A stretch of DNA of 64,000 bases from CAVQZA01 sp963724805 (GCA_963724805.1 CAVRWA010000011.1:806001-870000); one strand, 5' to 3'; shown: positions 49,295 through 57,528, counted from the stretch's first letter. Made by a program: numbers and translations. The notes: a model not told the origin generated them from the sequence alone.

Positions 49295-49867
49295 CTAGAC
49301 CTGGTACGAGCGGAGCGCTGCCGCGGCTTCCGAGGCGAAGCCGCGCGCCCGCGCGACGCGCTCGTCGCCCTCCGTCGCGGTCAGGTTGACGGCGACGAGC
49401 TCGGCCGCGACCTGGGCCGCGGCGGAGGCGAGGGCCGCTGCGCCGAAGGCGTCGGCCTGGAGGCCGGGCTCGCCCTCCTCCGCCGCGAGCGCGCCGAGCA
49501 TGGCCGTGTCGCAGGCCGCGCCCGCAAGCAGCAGCGGGGACTCCGCAGCGTGCTCGAGTGCCGTCCCGAGCCGGGCGTCGCGCAGCTGCACATCGACGTG
49601 CTCGGTCGGCTCGTCGCGGGCCTTCAGTACTGCGTCGTACGCGCGCGCATCGAGGTCGGCGAGCTCGAGCGCGCGCAGCGAGAGCGTGCGCGCCTGGGCG
49701 GCGGCGCCGGCGGCATCCTCCCAGTCGGGCGAGAGCCGCGCCACCTTGGCCACGATCGCGGCGGCAAGCGCGACCGTCAGCCCGGCAGCGGCGCCTGCGC
49801 CGGGGGCAGGGGAATCGCTCCCCAGGGCCGCGAGCACCTCGCGCAAGCTCAGGTCGGTCAGCCGCAT
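49295..49867 (-). CDS. Cyclodeaminase/cyclohydrolase (FTCD C-terminal family)
   Basis: It has 190 residues, all helical. LGSDSPAPGAGAAAGLTVAL near residue 16 is the family signature (SxxPAPGGG), followed by VAKVARLSPDWEDAAGAAAQA and VNLTATEGD. Members are formiminotetrahydrofolate cyclodeaminases or methenyltetrahydrofolate cyclohydrolases (FchA). One-carbon metabolism in the cytoplasm is the likely role. TAGGCT lies seven bases before the ATG. Confidence 0.85.
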   Translation of the reverse strand: MRLTDLSLREVLAALGSDSPAPGAGAAAGLTVALAAAIVAKVARLSPDWEDAAGAAAQARTLSLRALELADLDARAYDAVLKARDEPTEHVDVQLRDARLGTALEHAAESPLLLAGAACDTAMLGALAAEEGEPGLQADAFGAAALASAAAQVAAELVAVNLTATEGDERVARARGFASEAAAALRSYQV

Positions 49868-49877
49868 TCGCTCGAGC

Positions 49878-50132
49878 CTAGGCGTCCTCGAGTCGCGCGC
49901 GCAAGGCCTCGACGACAGCCGGGTTGGCGTCGTAGCCCTCCGCTTCGAGCGCGGCCTCGAGATCGGCGATGAGGCGGCCCCGGAACTCGGCGTCGGTCTC
50001 CGCCCGCTCGAGCACCTCGCCCAGGCCCTTCTCCAGCAGCGGCAGCTCCTGCGCCGCGCGCACCCAGGCAGTCGGGGCGGGAGGCAGCAACGCCAACAGG
50101 TCGGCCAGGCTCTGCTCGTCGTATCGGGTCAT
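49878..50132 (-). CDS. Small helical protein coupled to the ECF sigma gene
   Basis: It has 84 residues: LLALLPPAPTAWVRAAQELP, LEKGLGEVLERAETDAEFRG and LEAALEAEGYDANPAVVEAL. No membrane segment and no zinc-binding anti-sigma motif. The ATG overlaps the sigma factor stop (ATGA), so it is a candidate soluble partner of that factor; no direct evidence. Confidence 0.7.
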   Translation of the reverse strand: MTRYDEQSLADLLALLPPAPTAWVRAAQELPLLEKGLGEVLERAETDAEFRGRLIADLEAALEAEGYDANPAVVEALRARLEDA

Positions 50133-50695
50133 CGCACCTCTCCAGACGCGGCAGAGGACACTTTTCTTCCCTCGAGAATCTCGCGCATCTTCGCGAGGCA
50201 GCGTGAGATGCGGCTCGCGATCGTCCCGGCCGGCAGGCCGAGCCGATCGCCGATCGTGCGGTAGCTCTCGTCGCAGGCGAAGAAGCCGTCCAGGATCTCG
50301 CGGCAGTGCTCGGGCAGCTCGTCGAGCGCCGCGCGGACGTCCATCGCCTCGTCGAGCCGCGCAATCAGCTCCTCCCCCGCTTCCGACCCGAGCTCGAGCT
50401 CCGTCGGCTCCTCTCGGCCGCCCGCACGGATGCGGTCGATGCAGCAGCGCCGGGTCGTCTGCGCCAGCCAGGGCCGGATCGCGGCGTCTTCGCGCAGACG
50501 GTCGAGATGCTCGTACGTCCGGGCGAACACCTCCTGGAACACGTCCTCGGCGTCGGTCTCCGACAGGCGAAAGCCCCTGACCGTGATCGCGTAGACGTAG
50601 CGCGAGAAGCGCTCGACCAGCTCGCTCCAGGCGGCCTGCTCGCCCGCACGGCAGCGCGCGACGAGAGCGGCGTCGCTCTCCGGCGGCTCGTTCAT
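50129..50695 (-). CDS. ECF-type RNA polymerase sigma factor
   Basis: It has 188 residues. Region 2 (WSELVERFSRYVYAITVRGF, DAEDVFQEVFARTYEHLDRL, WLAQTTRRCCIDRIR) and region 4 (LPEHCREILDGFFACDESYRTIGDRLGLPAGTIASRISRCL, quoted as landmarks LPEHCREIL, IGDRLGLPAGTIASRI). Start ATG 50695 has TCTACT six bases upstream. Divergent from the small basic peptide gene. Confidence 0.9.
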   Translation of the reverse strand: MNEPPESDAALVARCRAGEQAAWSELVERFSRYVYAITVRGFRLSETDAEDVFQEVFARTYEHLDRLREDAAIRPWLAQTTRRCCIDRIRAGGREEPTELELGSEAGEELIARLDEAMDVRAALDELPEHCREILDGFFACDESYRTIGDRLGLPAGTIASRISRCLAKMREILEGRKVSSAASGEVR

Positions 50696-50782
50696 GCGTG
50701 AAGTAGATCGCACTTCAGAGCCGAAGGGAAGATCGCGCCCCCGGCTGCCGTCGAGAGGGCAGACCTCGAAGGGAGGAACGAC

Positions 50783-50866
50783 ATGCGTTTTCGACGTAGA
50801 CGACGTGCGCTTCTGCGCCGCCTCGGCGCCGCACTGGGCGTGTCGTCGCTCAGACTCGCGGTCTGA
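50783..50866 (+). CDS. 27-residue arginine-rich peptide
   Basis: MRFRRRRRALLRRLGAALGV then SSLRLAV. A strong ribosome-binding site (GGGAGGA, five bases before ATG) in a gap between divergent and convergent genes. It is amphipathic and strongly cationic. It may be a real small gene that starts divergently from the sigma factor. Confidence 0.45.
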   Translation: MRFRRRRRALLRRLGAALGVSSLRLAV

Positions 50867-50867
50867 G

Positions 50868-51842
50868 TTAGGTCCCGATCAGCCGCACCTCTTCGCGGCG
50901 CTCACGCGCGAAGAAGTGGATCCCGTCGACGAACCGCACCCAGTTGCAGCGGGTGCACATCACGAGCGACTGCGTGCGGGCGCTGTCGGCGAGGAAGCGG
51001 ACGCCGCGGAGCAGGTCGCCGTTCGAGACCCCGGTCGCGGCCATGATCACCTCGCCGGGGACGAGGTCGTCGATCCCGAAGACCTGCTCGATGTCCTCGA
51101 TCCCGGCCGCCTGCGCTTCCTCGATCTCGCTGCGGGTCGTGGGCCAGAGCTGGGCCTGGAGCTCGCCGCCGAGGCAGCGGAGCGCCGCGGCTGCGAGCAC
51201 GGCCTGGCGGGTGCCGCCGATCCCGATTGCGAGGTGGTCGTTCGTGCCGCGGATCGCCGCCGAGATCGCCGAGGTGACGTCGCCGTCCTGAATCAGCTTG
51301 ATCCGCGCGCCCGCATGACGGATCTCCTCGATCAGGTCGTGGTGGCGTGGCCGGTCGAGCACGATCGTGGTGACGTCGTTGACGCGCCGGCCGAACGCCT
51401 CGGCGATCGCCTCGATGTTCTCGGCGATCGGCCTGCCGAGGGAGATCGAGCCGAGCGCGCGCGGGCCGACCGCCATCTTGCGCATGTACATCTCGGGGAG
51501 CTCGCGCATCAGGCCGCGCTCACCGACGGCGAGCATCGACATCGCGCCGCTCCCGCCGCGGGCGACGATCCCCCGGCCCTCGAGCGGGTCGAGCGCGAGG
51601 TCGACAGGTTGTCCGCCGCCTCCGACCTGCTCGCCGACCTGGAGCAGTCCCGCCTCCTCGCTCGCGCCGATCACGATCCGGCCGTCGATCGGGAGCAGGT
51701 CGAGGGCGCCCTTCATCCCGGTGCAGGCGGCCTCCTCGGCCGCGTTCTGGTCGGCCCGCCCGAGCCAGCGCGCCGCCGCGAGCGCCGCGCGTTCAGTCGC
51801 GCGGGCGAACGACTCGCAGATGCACGGATCGACGTCGGTCAC
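50868..51842 (-). CDS. glpX: Class II fructose-1,6-bisphosphatase GlpX
   Basis: Gluconeogenic phosphatase. It has 324 residues. ARWLGRADQNAAEEAA near 25 and MKGALDLLPIDGRIVIGA near 45 are GlpX signatures, VDLALDPLEGRGIVARGG near 80 is the metal-binding motif, and GTNDHLAIGIGGTRQAVLAA near 195 the sugar side. Last gene of the phosphoesterase-cpgS-2PGK-glpX operon; GTG 51842 overlaps the 2PGK stop by four bases. Confidence 0.94.
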   Translation of the reverse strand: MTDVDPCICESFARATERAALAAARWLGRADQNAAEEAACTGMKGALDLLPIDGRIVIGASEEAGLLQVGEQVGGGGQPVDLALDPLEGRGIVARGGSGAMSMLAVGERGLMRELPEMYMRKMAVGPRALGSISLGRPIAENIEAIAEAFGRRVNDVTTIVLDRPRHHDLIEEIRHAGARIKLIQDGDVTSAISAAIRGTNDHLAIGIGGTRQAVLAAAALRCLGGELQAQLWPTTRSEIEEAQAAGIEDIEQVFGIDDLVPGEVIMAATGVSNGDLLRGVRFLADSARTQSLVMCTRCNWVRFVDGIHFFARERREEVRLIGT

Positions 51843-52846
51843 ACGGCCGTCTCGAGGCTCGCGACCCGGTCGAAGACGAGCTCGAGCAGCGCCATGCTCG
51901 TCTGCTCGATCCCGCCGCTCTGCAGCACCGGCACGCCGTGGCGCTCGGCCCGCTCGACGACGTAGCGCTGGATCCGCCGGATCTCGGGCAGATGGTCGAG
52001 GTACTTGCTCATCGGGCGGACGCCGTCGGTCGCCGAGTCGCGGATGAAGAAGTTCGACGCGTGCCTCTGCTTGTCGTCGATCGCGAGCACGCACTGCACC
52101 ACGAGGGCGTCCTCGTGGGGGATCTCGAGCATCCCCGGCACGAGGTGGACGCCCTCGAGCACCATCGACCAGCCTTCGTGCAGAGCGCGGTCGACCGCCG
52201 CGCGCACGCCGACGAGCACGTTGCGCGTCTGGTCGAGGAAGCCCTGCAGCACGAGGTCGTCCGCCTCGTGGCCGGCCGCGGCGAGGCCTTGCCCAGCCTC
52301 GAAGCTGGAGTAGTGGATCGACGGCATGAACTCGTGCGAGAAGAACGCGCGCATCGTCTGGCGGATGAAGTCGGTCGAGGTGACCCGTGCGATCCCGAGC
52401 CGGTAGGCCGCGTCGGTCGCGACGGTCGACTTGCCCGTGCCGGTGGTGCCGCCGACGAGGAGGATGATCGGGAGGTCGAGCTCCTGCAGCTCCCGGTAGC
52501 GGCGCAGCCGCACGACCGCCGCCGCACCCTCGGCCTCGCCGAGAGTCTCGACCGCCAGCTCGTGGAGGCGGCCGAGCTCGAGCGGCTGCCCGGGCCGGGC
52601 CGCGAGGTCGCGCTCCGCGTGGCGCGCCAGCTCGTACGCGCTCTCGGCGGGGACGCCGACGGCGATCAGCGCCCGCGCCATCAGCCCCTTCGAGTACGGC
52701 TGGTGCCCCTCGCCGCCGAGCGGCAGCGGCTCCCTGTGACGCGGCTGGCTCACTCGCGCCCCAGTCCGGCGTCGGCTCCCGGCGGGCAAAGCCCTGACTC
52801 CGCCGGCCCGGCACCGCCAGCGGCGCCCCTGGAACGCGAGTTTCAT
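51839..52846 (-). CDS. 2-phosphoglycerate kinase
   Basis: Phosphorylates 2-phosphoglycerate to 2,3-bisphosphoglycerate, the precursor of cyclic 2,3-diphosphoglycerate. It has an ATP-cone-like N-terminus (PYSKGLMARALIAVGV), Walker A in LLVGGTTGTGKSTVAT, then TSTDFIRQTMRAFF and LEGVHLVPGML. ATG 52846 overlaps the cpgS stop (ATGA), but the first 31 residues (Arg/Gly-rich) coincide with a dispersed DNA repeat and look unlike protein; GTG 52753 (304 residues) is the alternative start. Confidence 0.85.
   Translation of the reverse strand: MKLAFQGRRWRCRAGGVRALPAGSRRRTGARVSQPRHREPLPLGGEGHQPYSKGLMARALIAVGVPAESAYELARHAERDLAARPGQPLELGRLHELAVETLGEAEGAAAVVRLRRYRELQELDLPIILLVGGTTGTGKSTVATDAAYRLGIARVTSTDFIRQTMRAFFSHEFMPSIHYSSFEAGQGLAAAGHEADDLVLQGFLDQTRNVLVGVRAAVDRALHEGWSMVLEGVHLVPGMLEIPHEDALVVQCVLAIDDKQRHASNFFIRDSATDGVRPMSKYLDHLPEIRRIQRYVVERAERHGVPVLQSGGIEQTSMALLELVFDRVASLETAV
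52753..52789 (-). repeat. Dispersed GC-rich element, copy 2
   Basis: Matches 31 of 37 bases of the element at 17023-17059 (TGCCCG.CGGGAGCCG.CGCCGG core). Here it sits at the cpgS-2PGK junction inside the apparent 2PGK N-terminus. Confidence 0.55.
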
Positions 52847-54081
52847 ACGACGACCTCCTCGCGCGCCGCCTGCGCCAGGGCCGTGAGCTCCGCGTCGAGC
52901 TCGGGCGACAGCACCTCGTTGTCGACCAGGACGAGCGGGATTCCGCGCACGAGGGCCTCCTCGGCGACGACGTCGATCGCGGCCGCCTTGAGCTCGACGA
53001 GCCAGACCTCCGCCTCGGCCCGCTCGAGGTCTTGTCGCAGCTCCTCGCGGCGGGCGAGGTTGCCCGAGACGGTGACCGCGGCTGCGCCGTGCACGTCGCG
53101 CAGGTGCGCCTCGAGCACCGGGTGCGCGGCCGCGGGCGCCGTGGAGAAGAACGCGACGCTCCGACCGGCGACCGGCTCGAGCGGCCGCGGCCGGAGCACG
53201 ACGGGGACAATCGGGATCTCCGGGCAGAGCGCCCGGATCTCGGCGGTGTCGACGGCGTCCTCGGCCATGGCGAGCACCAGCAGGTCGGAGGTGAGCAGGC
53301 GGTAGGCGTTGAGGTAGCCGGTCACGTCCGACCCCGCCGGCGCGACGAGCACGCGGCGGCTCGTCTGCACCGGTGGCAGCGCCGAGCCGCTCCCCTCGAA
53401 GATGACGAGGTCGGGTGAGCGGGCAAGCGCCTCCTCGGCGCCCGCGTGCACGTTGGAGAACGCCGTCGCGCCTGCCAGCCCTCCGCCGGCCCGGCGGCAG
53501 CCGATCGTCACGATCCCGGCGAGCGCCGCGTCCTCGAGGTAGTCGGAGGCCGCGTGACGCCCCGCCCGCGAGAGCGCGAGCAGCTCGGCCGGCGAGGGCG
53601 GCCACTCGGCCACCTCCGGCTCGGGGGGGCCGCCGCGGCCCATCGCGACCACGATCACCTCGCGGTCGCGGCCGAGCAGACGCGCGGCGTGCCCGGCGAC
53701 GGCGGTCTTGCCGACGCGCTTGCCCGTGCCGACGATCCCGAGCGACGGGAGCGGGAACGGCTGAAGCGGCGGCGGGTCGAAGCTGAAATCCGCGCCCGCG
53801 TACGGGATCCCCGCGGCGAGCACGCGGCTCGCGACGAGGAAACGCTCGCGCGGGCCGAGCACCGGCTCGTCGGAGAGGTCGTAGACCAGCTCCGGCTCGC
53901 AGGCGGCGAGCGCCTCGCCGAGGTCGCGGTAGACCGGCACGCCGTAGTCGTCCCCGCCACGCAGCTTCTCCTCGCCGCCGGCGAGCCAGGCTCCGGCGAC
54001 CTCGTAGGGCAGCGCCGTGAGCGCGTCCCGGACGACGGGCGCGTAGTGCTCGCCGTCGATCACCACGAGCGCGCGTGTCAC
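52843..54081 (-). CDS. cpgS: Cyclic 2,3-diphosphoglycerate synthetase
   Basis: Forms the intramolecular phosphoanhydride cyclic 2,3-diphosphoglycerate with ATP; in methanogens the product is a thermoprotectant and phosphate store. It has 412 residues. ALVVIDGEHYAPVVRDAL opens the chain, the P-loop GIVGTGKRVGKTAVAGHAARL is near residue 120, followed by VVAMGRGGPPEPEV and GRHAASDYLEDAALAGIVTIGCRRAGGG (near 170, partly quoted), all cDPGS traits. GTG 54081 overlaps the phosphoesterase stop. Confidence 0.9.
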   Translation of the reverse strand: MTRALVVIDGEHYAPVVRDALTALPYEVAGAWLAGGEEKLRGGDDYGVPVYRDLGEALAACEPELVYDLSDEPVLGPRERFLVASRVLAAGIPYAGADFSFDPPPLQPFPLPSLGIVGTGKRVGKTAVAGHAARLLGRDREVIVVAMGRGGPPEPEVAEWPPSPAELLALSRAGRHAASDYLEDAALAGIVTIGCRRAGGGLAGATAFSNVHAGAEEALARSPDLVIFEGSGSALPPVQTSRRVLVAPAGSDVTGYLNAYRLLTSDLLVLAMAEDAVDTAEIRALCPEIPIVPVVLRPRPLEPVAGRSVAFFSTAPAAAHPVLEAHLRDVHGAAAVTVSGNLARREELRQDLERAEAEVWLVELKAAAIDVVAEEALVRGIPLVLVDNEVLSPELDAELTALAQAAREEVVV

Positions 54082-54884
54082 GTCCGGGTCGTCACCTCCC
54101 CGTCGATCCGCGCCGTGTACTTCTCGAACGCGCGCGTCTCGGTGGAGAACTGGATGATCCGCTCCTGCCCGTGGAACGGGTAGCGGCGGAAGACGTCGAC
54201 GTGGGTGCCGTCGACCTCGACGACGTTGTAACAGGGCCGCACGTTGCCGCGCAGGCGCTGCGACGAGACCGTGCCGGCGTTGACCACGAAGAGGCTCTCG
54301 AGCCGCCACGCGTACGGGACGTGCTTGTGGCCCGAGAGGACGAGATCGACGCCCGCGCGTTGCAGGCACTCGATCGTGTCGCCCGCGTCGTAGATCACGT
54401 TGCGCTCGCGTCCGGTACCCGGGACCGGCAGCAGGTGGTGGTGGCAGACGAAGACCTTGAGGTCGGCCGGCTCGGCGAACTGCTCCTCGATCCAGGGGTA
54501 GCGGCCGCGGCCGATCTGGCCGTGGTCGAGGTCGGGCTCGGTCGAGTCGACCGCCACGACCGTGACCCCGCCCTTGCGCAGCACCGAGTTGCGCACGCCG
54601 AACAGCTCCTCGAAATGGACGTAGCCCACGTTGCGCGAGTCGTGGTTCCCGGGGATCACGACGACCGAGTCGCAGCGCAGCCCGTCGAGGTACCGCTTCG
54701 CGAGCTGGTACTCGTCCCGGAAGCCGAATGTGGTCAGGTCACCCGAGCAGATCACGATGTCGGGATCGAGCTCGTTCACCTCCATGATCGCCCGCTCGAG
54801 CAGGTTCGGCAGGAAGTGCTGGTCCCCGCAGTGCAGGTCGGAGAGCTGGACGATCGTGAATGGGCGCCCGTTGCCGTCGGCCAC
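54078..54884 (-). CDS. Calcineurin-like metallophosphoesterase
   Basis: It has 268 residues. All metal-binding blocks are present: LSDLHCGDQHF (near 15), GDLTTFG (near 48), IPGNHDSRNVG (near 78), CHHHLLPVPG (near 152) and LSGHKHVPYAW (near 190). Relatives cleave cyclic nucleotides or phospholipid headgroups. It heads the cpgS operon, so cleavage of a phosphate ester linked to that pathway is possible. GTG 54884 was chosen because TACACT lies six bases upstream. Confidence 0.88.
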   Translation of the reverse strand: MADGNGRPFTIVQLSDLHCGDQHFLPNLLERAIMEVNELDPDIVICSGDLTTFGFRDEYQLAKRYLDGLRCDSVVVIPGNHDSRNVGYVHFEELFGVRNSVLRKGGVTVVAVDSTEPDLDHGQIGRGRYPWIEEQFAEPADLKVFVCHHHLLPVPGTGRERNVIYDAGDTIECLQRAGVDLVLSGHKHVPYAWRLESLFVVNAGTVSSQRLRGNVRPCYNVVEVDGTHVDVFRRYPFHGQERIIQFSTETRAFEKYTARIDGEVTTRT

Positions 54885-54890
54885 GGGCTG

Positions 54891-54896
54891 AGTGTA
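54891..54896 (-). promoter_or_regulatory. -10 element of the phosphoesterase-cpgS-2PGK-glpX operon
   Basis: TACACT, CAGCCC, GTG: a six-base gap and no ribosome-binding site, so a leaderless operon start. Confidence 0.5.
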
Positions 54897-54949
54897 CGCC
54901 AGATCAGGCGCCCGCCCGGCGTCCGAGGCCACTGCTACCCTGCTCTCAG

Positions 54950-55318
54950 GTGGGGCGGGAAACCCCGACATTCCAGGCATTTTGCGGCGCGGAACCACCG
55001 CGGTTCCAAAACGACGCCGAGCTCGAGTGCGCGAAGGTGCTCGACTACTACGGCGTCCCCTGGGACTACGAGCCGCGCACGTTCATCCTGGAGGAGGACG
55101 AGGAGGGCCGGGTGGTCGAAGCCTTCACACCCGACTTCTACCTGCCCGACCAGGACCTGTACGTCGAGATCACGGTGATGAAGCAGTCGCTCGTCACCCG
55201 CAAGAACCGGAAGTTGCGCAAGCTGCGAGAGCGATACCCGGACGTCAAGATCAAGCTCTTCTACAAGCGCGACATCGAGCGCCTGGCCCAGAGATTTCGT
55301 CTAGACCTCGTCTCCTGA
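54950..55318 (+). CDS. Predicted PD-(D/E)xK-like nuclease-fold protein
   Basis: It has 122 residues. AELECAKVLDYYGVPWDYEP then FTPDFYLPDQDLYVEITVMK resembles small nuclease-fold proteins with the D...E-x-K core, but the final Lys is replaced (VEIT), so activity is doubtful. KNRKLRKLRERYPDVKIKLFYKRD follows. Such genes stand before hpt in several actinobacteria. GTG 54950 follows TACCCT by eight bases. Confidence 0.65.
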   Translation: MGRETPTFQAFCGAEPPRFQNDAELECAKVLDYYGVPWDYEPRTFILEEDEEGRVVEAFTPDFYLPDQDLYVEITVMKQSLVTRKNRKLRKLRERYPDVKIKLFYKRDIERLAQRFRLDLVS

Positions 55319-55866
55319 GCTCCGATCCGCGGGTCGGGGAGATCTACCTCAGCGCGGAGGAGATCCGCGCACGGGTGCTCGAACTCGGCGCGGCGATCGC
55401 CGCCGACTACGAGGGCCGCGAGCCGGTGCTCGTCGCCTCGCTGAAGGCGAGCGTCGTGTTCGTCAGCGACCTGGCGCGAGCCTTACCGCTCGTGCACCGT
55501 CTCGACTTCGTCGAGCTCGCCGGCTACGGCGCCCAGCCGGAGACCGGAGGCCACAAGGCGATCCGCCTGCTCAAGGATCTCGACTCGGACATCGCCGGGC
55601 GCGACGTGCTGATCGTCGAGGACGTCGTCGACACCGGGCTGACGATGCACTACCTCTGCAAGACCTTCCGCCTGCGGGATCCCGCCTCGCTGGCGATCGT
55701 GACCCTGCTCGACCGTCCCTACCGGCGCCTCGTCGACGACCTCCCGGTGCGCTACGTGGGCTTCACGGTGCCCGACGAGCTCTTCGTCGGCTACGGCTTC
55801 GACCTGGACGAGCGCTTTCGCAGCCTGCCCGACCTGCACGTGCTGAAGCACGCCGGCGAGAAATAG
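55315..55866 (+). CDS. hpt: Hypoxanthine-guanine phosphoribosyltransferase
   Basis: Purine salvage. About 183 residues. VGEIYLSAEEIRARVLELG at the start, LVASLKASVVFVSDLARAL near 45, the PRPP loop VLIVEDVVDTGLTM near 103 and VRYVGFTVPDELFVGYGFDLDE near 148 are characteristic. No ATG, GTG or TTG lies before the conserved part. CTG 55315, overlapping the upstream stop (CTGA), is the best start candidate; later GTG 55372 would remove conserved residues. Confidence 0.9.
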   Translation: MSSDPRVGEIYLSAEEIRARVLELGAAIAADYEGREPVLVASLKASVVFVSDLARALPLVHRLDFVELAGYGAQPETGGHKAIRLLKDLDSDIAGRDVLIVEDVVDTGLTMHYLCKTFRLRDPASLAIVTLLDRPYRRLVDDLPVRYVGFTVPDELFVGYGFDLDERFRSLPDLHVLKHAGEK

Positions 55867-55874
55867 CGCCGGGT

Positions 55875-55905
55875 GACTGGGCGGCACCAACGGCGCCGCC
55901 CAGTC
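55875..55905. terminator. Bidirectional terminator-like hairpin
   Basis: GACTGGGCGGC (55875-55885) and GCCGCCCAGTC (55895-55905), a perfect eleven-base stem, between the convergent hpt and the exported-protein gene. Confidence 0.7.
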
Positions 55906-55915
55906 TTCGCATGGT

Positions 55916-57508
55916 CTACGCAGCTGCGGTGATGGCGCTGCAAACGTTGCCCTTGAGTGTGAGCAGGCCCGCGACGGCCCGGTAGTGCGAGTGGCTCTTC
56001 GGCGGGAGCGCGACGCTGAACTCGCCGTACCTCCCCGTGTAGAGGGTCTTGGCCTGCACCCAGGAGCCTCCCACGAATCGCTGCAGCCGAATCGGCACGT
56101 GCACGACGCAGGGCAGGTAGGCGTCGGGCGCGGTCAGCCACCCGAGCGCGCCTAGTCGATGCTTCTTGTCACGAACGAGCCGGAGCACGATCTGCCGCGG
56201 GTGCTCGATCGCGACGGTGATCGCGGTCGGGTCGGGACGCCACGAGATCGACGCCAGGTCGACGAGCGAGGGACCCTCCGCGCAGCAGACGGGATCGAGG
56301 CGCAGCTGGACGACGGTGCCGGTGTAGAGCGAGTTCCCCGAGAGCGGGACGGCGTAGGTGTGCATCAGGCCGTCGTCGATCACGCGGAATCGGACGCTCT
56401 GGCGTTCGCTGAAGGCGGTTCCGGGTGCGCGCCAGTAGAGCTGGGCGAGCGTGTCGTGGGTGTGCCATGCGCCACGGATGTAGAGCGTCGACACGTCGGC
56501 CGCCTGGAACCACTCGTCGGGGCCCAGGAGCTGCGGATCATCCCCTGGGATCGTGCCGAAGCCGACGCCTGCCGCGTCGGGAGGAACGGCGTTCCAGCGC
56601 ACCCAGTGGCGATCGTCGCTGCTCGTGAACTTGTAGTCCGGTCTGGCGTCGGGACGGTGCGCCGCCGCATAGGCGCGGATCTGGGCAACGTTCCCGAGCA
56701 CGATCGTGGATTCGTCCCGGTAGGTCGTGCCTTTGGCCAGGTTGGCGACCGCGACCGGGGCTAGGAAGCCGTCGGCGTACTCGTAGCGGGTGATCCCCGG
56801 ATGGATCACGCCGATGCCCGACCCGGACGCGTCTACGAGGGCCGCCCAGTTCTCGCTCCCGATCACGTCGGCCCGAGTAGACCCGGCCGCAAGCTCGGTA
56901 AGAGAGCCTCCCGCGTACGGCGTGGCACCGGTGTAGGCAAAGACGCGGCTGAGCTTCGACGAGAGATGGAGGGCCGGCAGCTCCTGGTCGAGAAGGCCAG
57001 AACCGAACGAGTCCTCCCAGTCCCACATGCTCAGCAATGTCCGAACATGGACGGCGGAGACGTCCAGCGTGACCCACTGCTCGATTTGGCAACGGCAGCT
57101 TTGATCGTTCAGTGCCCACTGCTGTGGCCACGTGCGGGTGTGGATCGTGGTGCCGTCGTTCGAGAAATCCCAACGGGGCGAGATGTAGCTCGGGTGCCCG
57201 TAGACGTCGCCGCCGACGCTCGGGTTCCACGGATTGTTCTCGAAGGGCGGCGCCGGGCTCTTGAACGGGCCGTTGCCGGCCTTGAACCAGGGCTGGATCC
57301 CGTCGGCGAGCGTCGACGCGTCGACGAGGTTCGCGGCGGGGTCGGCGCCTGAGGGCGCCAGGTAGACGATCATGCCACCCCGATCGAGATCGACGCCGAC
57401 CTTGACGACGCCGTTGTCGAGGTAGCTCATCGTGGTGGCCTGCGCGGGCGAGGCCAGTCCGAAGCCCGCCGCGCAGATCAGCAGGAGAACGAGACTTGAA
57501 CGAGACAT
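55916..57508 (-). CDS. Large exported protein of unknown function
   Basis: It has 530 residues with a clear signal peptide (SLVLLLICAAGFGLASPAQA, residues 5-24). The mature part begins MSYLDNGVVKVGVDLDRGGM, contains SCRCQIEQWVTLD and LDPVCCAEGP Cys pairs, and ends in a beta-rich domain (LRLVRDKKHRLGALGW, ...KTLYTGRYGEFSVALPP). It resembles carbohydrate-active or surface beta-proteins, but no family is recognised. AGGAGG ribosome-binding site lies inside a hairpin. Confidence 0.7.
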   Translation of the reverse strand: MSRSSLVLLLICAAGFGLASPAQATTMSYLDNGVVKVGVDLDRGGMIVYLAPSGADPAANLVDASTLADGIQPWFKAGNGPFKSPAPPFENNPWNPSVGGDVYGHPSYISPRWDFSNDGTTIHTRTWPQQWALNDQSCRCQIEQWVTLDVSAVHVRTLLSMWDWEDSFGSGLLDQELPALHLSSKLSRVFAYTGATPYAGGSLTELAAGSTRADVIGSENWAALVDASGSGIGVIHPGITRYEYADGFLAPVAVANLAKGTTYRDESTIVLGNVAQIRAYAAAHRPDARPDYKFTSSDDRHWVRWNAVPPDAAGVGFGTIPGDDPQLLGPDEWFQAADVSTLYIRGAWHTHDTLAQLYWRAPGTAFSERQSVRFRVIDDGLMHTYAVPLSGNSLYTGTVVQLRLDPVCCAEGPSLVDLASISWRPDPTAITVAIEHPRQIVLRLVRDKKHRLGALGWLTAPDAYLPCVVHVPIRLQRFVGGSWVQAKTLYTGRYGEFSVALPPKSHSHYRAVAGLLTLKGNVCSAITAAA

Positions 57509-57511
57509 CGG

Positions 57512-57528
57512 CTCCTCCTTTGGAGGAG
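57512..57528 (-). promoter_or_regulatory. Hairpin that pairs the ribosome-binding site of the exported-protein gene
   Basis: On the mRNA CTCCTCC-AAA-GGAGGAG directly precedes CCG-ATG; the Shine-Dalgarno GGAGGAG is fully paired in a perfect seven-base stem. Confidence 0.6.
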
